A stretch of DNA of 25,747 nucleotides from an uncultured Christensenella sp. (GTDB lineage: Bacteria; Bacillota; Clostridia; Christensenellales; Pumilibacteraceae): positions 1 to 25,747 of the forward strand of contig CAJTND010000015.1 of assembly GCA_910577995.1 (NCBI GenBank). The letters are read 5' to 3'. The position numbers and the translations under genes are program-made. Positions 14,756-20,740 of the stretch are shown piece after piece. Each line of letters begins with the position of its first letter. Position 1 is the first letter of the stretch. Below the pieces are notes generated by a model. It was not told where the DNA came from and made no database searches. It worked only from the letters and a program-made list of their open reading frames with translations.

Positions 14756-15469
14756 GTGGACGTTACCGAAAAGACCGCGGGCACGGTGCGGGAACGCCTG
14801 CATGCCGAGCTCGAGCAGAAAGCGCGCGGTATCAACTGCGTTTGCAACGAGATATTCACCGTCAAGTATTGGCAGCTCGCGCTCAACTTCGTTCTCGGTC
14901 TCGGCGCGGTGATACTGCTTGTCGTGTCGCTCGTGTTCGACGATACGACGGTGGTCGCGGCGTGCGCCGTTACATCGATCGCGCTCGTTATAATTCTTGT
15001 CGTGTACAATATGGCGGTCTTGCGCGTCAAGCCGATGAGCGTCAGGCAGTATACCGCAATAGTTAAGAGCAGGCGGTACTGCTTTCAGCTCCTTACGAAA
15101 ACGCGCTCGCTGTACTACGACGGCGAGCGTTCGGTCGAGGTAGACGGCGCGGAAACCATCGAGTCGGACGGGGTGTATTTTCCGCAGTTCGCGTTCGATT
15201 TCTTTGCCGAGATGTCGGTCGACGTGCGCATCGGCAAAGCCGACCGCGAGATTTACAAAGGACGGCTCGACGTCGACGGCGCGTCGATAAAATGCAGGAT
15301 TGTATTTAAGGACGGCATGCCTTATTACGGCGCTGTCGGCGGCGCGAGGATAAAATATTTCGACGTCAACGACACGCACGAAAAGTTCGTCGTTCCGTCG
15401 GCGCTTAAACGCGCCGCGGAGGAGAAGGGGCTTTCCGTCATAAAGCTCGCGGGCGTGCATTACAGATAA
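14756..15469 (+). CDS. Unrecognised membrane protein co-transcribed with purF
   Basis: 237 residues from GTG 14756, one base after the purF stop codon, with GGTAAG overlapping the purF end as a weak ribosome site. An in-frame ATG at 14675 would overlap purF by 80 bp and is less likely. A charged N-terminal segment of about 35 residues leads into two adjacent membrane helices (LALNFVLGLGAVILLVVSLVF and VVAACAVTSIALVIILVVYNMAVL). These are followed by a soluble, beta-rich cytoplasmic domain of about 140 residues (SLYYDGERSVEVDGAETIESDGVYFPQF...). I do not recognise the family. The link to purF appears to be transcriptional convenience only. It converges on the next gene, with no clear terminator in the 79 bp between them. 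Confidence 0.75.
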   Translation: MDVTEKTAGTVRERLHAELEQKARGINCVCNEIFTVKYWQLALNFVLGLGAVILLVVSLVFDDTTVVAACAVTSIALVIILVVYNMAVLRVKPMSVRQYTAIVKSRRYCFQLLTKTRSLYYDGERSVEVDGAETIESDGVYFPQFAFDFFAEMSVDVRIGKADREIYKGRLDVDGASIKCRIVFKDGMPYYGAVGGARIKYFDVNDTHEKFVVPSALKRAAEEKGLSVIKLAGVHYR

Positions 15470-15548
15470 AAGTCATTGGGCTGTAAGCGCGAGTGTGAGA
15501 TGCTCCGATAGGCGCACGGAACGGCTTGCCGCAAAAGTGCGGATAACG

Positions 15549-16805
15549 TTATATCAAATATTTGTCAAGCTTGCCCGTCTGTTTCAGAAACGATAACAGC
15601 GTGTCGCCGGCGAACACGTCGGGGGCGAGCGCGAGGCAGATCGATAGGTCGGTCTTGTCTATCATGGTCGACAGCGAATAGCCGTCGTCGGGGTACAGAC
15701 GCTTGAACACGCGGAATGCCGAAAGGTATCTGCGTTTTACGCCTGCGAGCATGCGCATTTGCTCGGCGCGGAACTCGTCGCGGCGGTACTCGCACAGCCG
15801 CATTTTTATCGGCGGGAGTATCGGGGTCTGATAGACGCACGCGCGGCGCACGTCCGCTTTGAAGTATTCGCAAACGCCGTCGATCCGACGGTTGTTGTCG
15901 GGCGGGAATTCGAGCCTCGACCCGACGAGATTTTTCATATAAAAATCTATCATCGTTTCGCCGACGAGCATCTCCGTTTCGCCGCTGAGTCCCGTCGGTC
16001 GGTCCTCGGCGATGCACAGCATTCGCAATGCTTCGGCGGTCTGCGATGCGCCCGAACCGTGCAGCAGTCTCGGGCAGTCGGCGACTATCTCCGCGGCGCG
16101 CTTGCCCGCGTCGGCGAGCAGGGCGGCGGCGCGCGCTTTTAGCTTGGCTACGGGCAGAAGCCTTGTCGTGAGCTCCGCGACGAGCTCGGCTATCCGCTTT
16201 GCCGCAACGTCGTCGGGCGCGTCGCCGCGCATGCGCGCGCCGAACGCCTCGTCGAACGCGCACAGGTCGAGCGCGACTATACCGCCGAATACCGAGGCGA
16301 GCGCGCCGTCCGTTTCGTCGCCGTCGAACACCGCCGCAAACGGCGCGGCGCACGGTCTCAGCACCGCGAAATTCTCGTCGAGAGTGCGCCCGACGTCGGC
16401 GCAGGCGGCGGCGTGGTCGCGTGTCGGCACGAATATCAGCTTTGCACCGAGCGGTTCTTCCGTCGGCGCGCAGTCGTCGTTCCGTAGATCAGATCCGTCG
16501 TCCGACATCGGCGCGACGCTCGCGCTTTCGCCCTCGCGGCACGGCGCAACGGCTTTTCGTGCGCGGTCGAGCTCGCGTTCGCCGCCGCGCGCGACGACGA
16601 TATCCGCGTCGCTTTCGACGGCGCGATAGCCGAGCCGCAAGAACCTGCTTACGTCGTCGAAGCCGATAAAGCGCACGCGGCTGCCGACTGGTCCTGCCGC
16701 GGCGAGCGCGTCCTCGATAGCCGTAAAGCACAGAGTGCCCGTGCTCGCGCGGTCGGGCGTTGCCGTGCGCTCTTCCGCGACTGCCGTATTGTCCGAAATA
16801 TCCAT
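15549..16805 (-). CDS. Degenerate iron-containing alcohol dehydrogenase-like protein
   Basis: 418 residues on the minus strand from ATG 16805. The layout follows the Fe-ADH/glycerol-1-phosphate dehydrogenase fold. DADIVVARGGERELDRARKAVA (67-87) stands where the GGGSxxDxAK nucleotide loop belongs. GAKLIFVPTRDHAA (120-133) stands for the IxVPTT segment. APFAAVFDGDETDGA is followed by the all-helical half with LLHGSGASQTAEALRMLCIAEDRP (247-270) and LSGETEMLVGETM (273-285). The Gly and Ser of GGGS and the paired metal-binding His residues of the family are largely missing, so activity is doubtful. An acidic insertion (about 90-118) is also unusual. The family call rests on motif order alone and could be wrong. 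A TATAAT box ends 6 nt before the ATG, so the mRNA may be leaderless. Confidence 0.55.
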   Translation of the reverse strand: MDISDNTAVAEERTATPDRASTGTLCFTAIEDALAAAGPVGSRVRFIGFDDVSRFLRLGYRAVESDADIVVARGGERELDRARKAVAPCREGESASVAPMSDDGSDLRNDDCAPTEEPLGAKLIFVPTRDHAAACADVGRTLDENFAVLRPCAAPFAAVFDGDETDGALASVFGGIVALDLCAFDEAFGARMRGDAPDDVAAKRIAELVAELTTRLLPVAKLKARAAALLADAGKRAAEIVADCPRLLHGSGASQTAEALRMLCIAEDRPTGLSGETEMLVGETMIDFYMKNLVGSRLEFPPDNNRRIDGVCEYFKADVRRACVYQTPILPPIKMRLCEYRRDEFRAEQMRMLAGVKRRYLSAFRVFKRLYPDDGYSLSTMIDKTDLSICLALAPDVFAGDTLLSFLKQTGKLDKYLI

Positions 16806-16811
16806 GTATAC

Positions 16812-16817
16812 ATTATA
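16812..16817 (-). promoter_or_regulatory. -10 box immediately upstream of a start codon
   Basis: On the minus strand the sequence reads TATAAT-GTATAC-ATG, so transcription would begin at or next to the ATG. The region at -35 (CAAATT) is poor, so this promoter is less secure than the similar one at 20706-20734. Confidence 0.5.
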
Positions 16818-16903
16818 AATTACCGATGACTGCGAATTTGCGCGTTTTCGCTCGGATAGGCTGTTTTTACGGCGAAAAGTAAAAGCCGCTCTCGGCGGCG
16901 AAA

Positions 16904-16939
16904 ACAAAAAAAGACAGCCGCCGCGATAATGCCGCTGTC
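16904..16939 (-). terminator. Minus-strand terminator after yyaC
   Basis: On the minus strand, GACAGC (16939-16934) pairs with GCTGTC (16918-16913), with two more pairs inside after a mismatch, followed by seven T (16912-16906). It lies about 125 bp past the yyaC stop and before the Fe-ADH-like gene, keeping the two minus-strand genes separate. Confidence 0.65.
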
Positions 16940-17021
16940 ATTGTTTCGCGCCGCTTCTCGGCTTTTCTCTCGGACGCGCCGTCGCGCAAGGGCGAAACTT
17001 CTAATCAAATTCTAATCTTTC

Positions 17022-17054
17022 TGTAATGACTTTATTACAAATATAGTGTATAAT
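17022..17054 (+). promoter_or_regulatory. Orphan plus-strand promoter with palindrome, facing into yyaC antisense
   Basis: ATGACT (17026-17031), a 17-bp spacer and TATAAT (17049-17054). The -35 is covered by the perfect palindrome TGTAAT-N6-ATTACA (17022-17039), which looks like an operator. No plus-strand gene starts until 17664, so a transcript would run antisense to all of yyaC and then into the CvpA-family gene. Confidence 0.45.
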
Positions 17055-17065
17055 GCTTATAACGA

Positions 17066-17641
17066 TCATTGTAAGCAGCGGATTATGCGGTTTGCAATAT
17101 CGCGCGCGAGTGAGTAGACCACGCCCAGCCGCACCGCGGAAAGCGGGGTCTTGCCGAGATCGGTCACGGTAGCCGTGATGGAAACGTCGCCGACCTTGGG
17201 CAGCTTTTTGCCGTCCGCGCTCCCCGGCGCTATCGAGCCGAAAGCGACGCGGATCTTGCCGACGTCGCACAGCTTACCGACCGACGAGTCTATGGCGAGC
17301 ACCTTTTTATCAGCATGTACCGTCTTGATATGCTTGATCGAATCTCTCAGGTTGAGTGCGGTGACGGGGCGGTTGAGACTGCCGTAGACGTAAGCGTCGG
17401 CATTGCGCTCGATAAGCATCTGCCCGACTATCGGACCGAGGCAATCGCCTGTCACGCGGTCCGAGCCGATGCAGAGGATGACGGGGCGCACGCCGAGCGA
17501 AAGCAGCGCGCAGTCGAGCTCGAACGAGCCGGGCAATTCGGGTAAAGCGTTAACGTTGTTCATAACGGAATGATTTTTGCCCTCTCGGCGGTACGATATA
17601 CCGCCCGAAAAAAACGTATAAAATCCGTTTTGTAAGTTCAT
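17066..17641 (-). CDS. yyaC: YyaC family spore protein (predicted protease-like)
   Basis: 191 residues on the minus strand. The core RPVILCIGSDRVTGDCLGPIVGQML, then ADAYVYGSLNRPVTALNL and VLAIDSSVGKLCDVGKIRV, then KLPKVGDVSITATV are characteristic of YyaC, a sporulation-linked protein related in fold to the GPR germination protease. YyaC genes are essentially limited to endospore formers, so this supports a sporulating ancestry. I give the long form because MNLQNGF and the following aromatic segment resemble other YyaC N-termini. A second start at 17563 (MNNVNALPEL) would free 100 bp for promoters shared with the divergent CvpA-family gene, whose start is only 22 bp away. Neither start has a clear ribosome site. 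Function in the spore is not well defined. Confidence 0.88.
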   Translation of the reverse strand: MNLQNGFYTFFSGGISYRREGKNHSVMNNVNALPELPGSFELDCALLSLGVRPVILCIGSDRVTGDCLGPIVGQMLIERNADAYVYGSLNRPVTALNLRDSIKHIKTVHADKKVLAIDSSVGKLCDVGKIRVAFGSIAPGSADGKKLPKVGDVSITATVTDLGKTPLSAVRLGVVYSLARDIANRIIRCLQ

Positions 17642-17663
17642 AAGTCAATCGGAGGAGTTCTCA

Positions 17664-18986
17664 ATGTCAATTGCCGATATCGTCATAATCTCGCTCGTCG
17701 CGTTTTTCGCGGTGATAGGTGTGCTGAAAGGCGTCCAGAAATCCGCACTGTCGACGTGCGCGTTTCTCGTCGCTTTTCTGCTCGCATTCTTTCTTTCCAA
17801 AGTCGTCGCCGAAGCGTTGCTCGGCGTGGACGGGATACGCAAGTTCGTTATCGGCACGGAGGGCTGGTCGCTGTATACCTGGATCTACGGCGGCGTCGAA
17901 TCGGTCAACGCAGGCTCGTCCGAGTTCATTTCCAAAAACTTCCTCCAACCGATAATGGAGATCATCGGCAAATACCCGGGTTATACCGACGCTTTCACCG
18001 TCAATAACGGGCTCGCGCTGTACCTCGCGTTCATGACTTTCTCGACGGTGGTCGGCATAGGCATATTCCTCGTGGCGCGCATGCTGCTTATGATCGTCAC
18101 GATGATAATCAAATCGTTCATTCCCAAACGCAAGTCCGCGGTCAACCGCCTGTTCGGCTTTGTCGTCGGCGCGGCGCGCGGCGCGGTGTGGTCGCTCGCT
18201 TTTACGCTCGTATTCTCCGTCGTCGCGGGGTTCTCGTTCCTCGGCTTTATAGGCGATTTCCAAAAAGAATACGAAACGTCGGTCGTAGCCAAACACCTCA
18301 ACTCGATCGCGTACACCGTTAAAAACAAGTTCTATCTTCCCGATCAGGATATGTATATGCGGCTCGTCGAGCAGTCGGGATTGGTCGTTGTCGAAGGCGA
18401 CGGCGAGGACGAGGACGATAGGCTCGTCGGCGCGAAAGCGGATATATACGTGTATCTGCAAAACCTCAACTACACCGAGGACGTGTATAAGATAGTCGAC
18501 GGCAAGATAACCGTCGATCCCGATGCGGCGAGCAAAAAGATAGATACGACGCTTTTCAAGGACACAGGTTTTTCGCAGGCGGTCGAGGCTATCATGGCGT
18601 ATAACACCGCCGCGGCGGAGAGCATAGAGAACGGCTCGCTCGACGGCTTGGAGAACTCGACGCTCCACACTTATATAGAAACGATACACGACGGACAAAA
18701 CTCGATATACGACATACTGTTTATGCACGGCACGACGACCGACGGTCAGCCGCTCGTCGCGACCAAGCTCGCGAACTATCAAACGGAGATAGACAGCACC
18801 AAACTGCTCTCCGACAAGGACACTATCGAAACAGCCAACCGCACGCTCGTCAGCATGTACGACGATATAATGAGCGACTTCGCGGTGCTCGAAGAAAAGT
18901 ACAGGGTCATTGCGGAAACGTTCGGCGCGCTCACTTTGGAGCTCCCCGCGGAGGCAGTACAGATAGATCCGCTCACGCTCATATGA
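17664..18986 (+). CDS. CvpA-family membrane protein with long C-terminal domain
   Basis: 440 residues, with ATG 17664 behind CGGAGGAGTTCTC. The start (MSIADIVIISLVAFFAVIGVLKGVQKSAL) and the second helix (FLVAFLLAFFLSKVVAEAL) match the CvpA/colicin V production family. Two more helices follow at about 118-143 (YLAFMTFSTVVGIGIFLVARMLLMIVTMI) and 165-195 (RLFGFVVGAARGAVWSLAFTLVFSVVAGFSFLGF), including the family's GxxxGxxRG-like turn. Ordinary CvpA proteins end near 160-230 residues. This one adds an acidic, soluble helical domain of about 240 residues (EGDGEDEDD near 251, then ASKKIDTTLFKDTGFSQAVEA). CvpA proteins have been tied to envelope homeostasis in several bacteria, but the exact function is open. 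A terminator follows. Confidence 0.82.
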   Translation: MSIADIVIISLVAFFAVIGVLKGVQKSALSTCAFLVAFLLAFFLSKVVAEALLGVDGIRKFVIGTEGWSLYTWIYGGVESVNAGSSEFISKNFLQPIMEIIGKYPGYTDAFTVNNGLALYLAFMTFSTVVGIGIFLVARMLLMIVTMIIKSFIPKRKSAVNRLFGFVVGAARGAVWSLAFTLVFSVVAGFSFLGFIGDFQKEYETSVVAKHLNSIAYTVKNKFYLPDQDMYMRLVEQSGLVVVEGDGEDEDDRLVGAKADIYVYLQNLNYTEDVYKIVDGKITVDPDAASKKIDTTLFKDTGFSQAVEAIMAYNTAAAESIENGSLDGLENSTLHTYIETIHDGQNSIYDILFMHGTTTDGQPLVATKLANYQTEIDSTKLLSDKDTIETANRTLVSMYDDIMSDFAVLEEKYRVIAETFGALTLELPAEAVQIDPLTLI

Positions 18987-19004
18987 TATAACTCACCGCA
19001 AGAC

Positions 19005-19036
19005 AAAAAAGCAGACGGCGCGCCGCCTGCTTTTTT
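19005..19036 (+). terminator. Terminator after the CvpA-family gene
   Basis: AAAAAAGCAG-A-CGGCG pairs with CGCCG-C-CTGCTTTTTT, a nearly perfect 32-bp palindrome with T-runs on both strands. It may therefore work in both directions. Confidence 0.9.
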
Positions 19037-19064
19037 GCATGTCGAAAACAGCCGCGGAACGGCT

Positions 19065-19093
19065 TTGACAATAATCGCCGCGGCTATCATAAT
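19065..19093 (+). promoter_or_regulatory. Promoter of the two-domain linker protein gene
   Basis: TTGACA (19065-19070), a 17-bp spacer and CATAAT (19088-19093). It lies 51 bp before ATG 19145. Confidence 0.8.
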
Positions 19094-19144
19094 TCGTGCA
19101 AAACCCGACATACATTATAGCGTAATATACGTTCGGGGTGGACT

Positions 19145-20584
19145 ATGCGCTACGAAAAGAAAATGCTGATATTATCGGGCGACGGCAAGGGCGTCGTCAT
19201 GATCGAACGGAGCGCGCTCGGCGTCAAGTACGCTTTGCGCACATTCGACGTGGACGCCGACGGGCTAAAAGTCGGGATAATAACGCCGACCGCCGTTTTC
19301 GTCCGCGAAATACCGTCGGGCAAAGATCCGTCGGCTGTGTTCTATACCGACGATACCGAACTCGACGCTCTGCACTTTGCGGTGTTCGGGCGCGAGCTCG
19401 TGCTCTACGGCGCGACGGGCAAAAAGATGTGGGAAGCCAACGTCATGGACGTGCTCAAACGCCGCGCCGACATAGGCGGCGAGCCCGTGCCCGCGCCGCA
19501 GAAGCTTCCGCCGCTCGCGCCTAAACCGGACAAGCTGCCCATGCCCGACGGAACGGGCATACCGCAGTCGCGCGCCGCTATATACGGCGACGACGCGCTC
19601 GCCGAAACAGACTTCTATACGCCATTCGAGCTCGCGCCGCGCATGAAGCAGGTCGATAAATTCCTCGACACGCCGCGCATGCTCGACGGACTGTCGCCGA
19701 CGATAGAAAAACGCCTGCCCGATCCGTCCGTGCCGCCGATAACAAAAACCGCCGCGCCCGCCGAGCAAAACGCCGCCGAGCAGCCGACCGTTGCCGTCGC
19801 GCCCGAGCCTGAGTCTGTGCCAGAGCCAGGGCGTCGAACGCCGATGCCGCGGGCGGCGGAACAGCCCGTTGAAAGAGCAACGGCGGCAGCTTCGGAAACA
19901 GAAACGGAAACATCACACGCGAACGCAATAACGGATACCGCGCCCGTTGCGGAAGTCCCGACCTCGGCGGACGTAACGGCAACGACTACCGAAACGCCGA
20001 CGGCGGAGAAAGAAACATCGATCAAAGAGCCGCAAGCCGACGCGTCCGCGGCAACCGACGCCGAGCCGACGGTACATACGGAGCAAGCGGCGAATACCGC
20101 GCAAGCCTTTGAGCAAGCCGAGCCGACGGCGGAAGCCGCCGCATCGGCGGATGCGGAAATGCCGTGGCGCATGGAGGCGGCGTACCTGTCGGGGCTTGCG
20201 ACGCGGAGCGTGTCGCAGGCAAGACCGCACACCGCGCAAAAGATAAAGCCCCGTCCCGAAATACGCAAGCTGCGCGAGGCTACGTTTTTCGAGCGGAGCA
20301 GGCAGGACGTGGAAAAGCTGTTTGCCACGGCGGCGGCGGACGGCGAGCTTGCCGCACTGCTGCCCGAGCTGAAATGGGTCAAGGTCCGGTTCGACGGGCA
20401 CGCGGTGTCGGTCGGGCAGGGCGGAACGGTGCTATGCTATGCCGTCGCGGGGCTGTACGAAAAGTCGTCGCCGTTCGGCGACAAGGCGCAATGGCTGCCC
20501 AAGCTGAAAAACGCGCCGACGGGCAAGGGGTATTGGCTGATATTCCAGGACCTTGCGAGCGGCGATATAGTGGGCGCGGTGTAG
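19145..20584 (+). CDS. Two-domain protein with long acidic Ala/Thr/Glu/Pro linker
   Basis: 479 residues, with ATG 19145 after GGGGTGG. No signal peptide or membrane helix. The N-terminal domain (about 1-110) is beta-rich: MLILSGDGKGVVMIERSALGVKYALRTFDV, resembling a small domain in Clostridia proteins of unknown function. The middle (about 115-335) is low-complexity Pro/Ala/Glu/Thr, probably disordered. The C-terminal domain (about 385-479) reads LLPELKWVKVRFDGHAVSVGQGG, LCYAVAGLYEKSSPFGDKAQWLP and GKGYWLIFQDLASGDIV. I recall this pattern (YxICYGVPG, QWLPL, GKGYWLMYQDAxTG) from conserved hypothetical proteins in Clostridia, where it also ends long proteins. The role is unknown; it may be a scaffold or regulatory module. 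It is monocistronic, with its own promoter and terminator. Confidence 0.8.
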   Translation: MRYEKKMLILSGDGKGVVMIERSALGVKYALRTFDVDADGLKVGIITPTAVFVREIPSGKDPSAVFYTDDTELDALHFAVFGRELVLYGATGKKMWEANVMDVLKRRADIGGEPVPAPQKLPPLAPKPDKLPMPDGTGIPQSRAAIYGDDALAETDFYTPFELAPRMKQVDKFLDTPRMLDGLSPTIEKRLPDPSVPPITKTAAPAEQNAAEQPTVAVAPEPESVPEPGRRTPMPRAAEQPVERATAAASETETETSHANAITDTAPVAEVPTSADVTATTTETPTAEKETSIKEPQADASAATDAEPTVHTEQAANTAQAFEQAEPTAEAAASADAEMPWRMEAAYLSGLATRSVSQARPHTAQKIKPRPEIRKLREATFFERSRQDVEKLFATAAADGELAALLPELKWVKVRFDGHAVSVGQGGTVLCYAVAGLYEKSSPFGDKAQWLPKLKNAPTGKGYWLIFQDLASGDIVGAV

Positions 20585-20634
20585 GCGAAAAGACGACTTT
20601 CCGCCGCCGCGCCGCGGTAAAAACGCCGTAAAAT

Positions 20635-20664
20635 AAAAACCGTCGCAAAAAAGGCGGTTTTTTT
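20635..20664 (+). terminator. Terminator after the two-domain protein gene
   Basis: AAAAACCG (20635-20642), an A-rich loop, CGGTTTTT (20655-20662) and further T. Confidence 0.85.
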
Positions 20665-20705
20665 ATTATTTTCGTTTTCAAGATACAAAAAACGTAGCAA
20701 TACAG

Positions 20706-20734
20706 TTGCTTTTTTTTATCGTAATTGTTATAAT
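20706..20734 (+). promoter_or_regulatory. Promoter placing the transcription start at the ATG of the GH2-like gene
   Basis: TTGCTT (20706-20711), a 17-bp spacer and TATAAT (20729-20734), with an extended -10 (TGTTATAAT). Only GGCAAT separates the -10 from ATG 20741, and no ribosome site fits in, so a leaderless mRNA is predicted. Confidence 0.8.
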
Positions 20735-20740
20735 GGCAAT

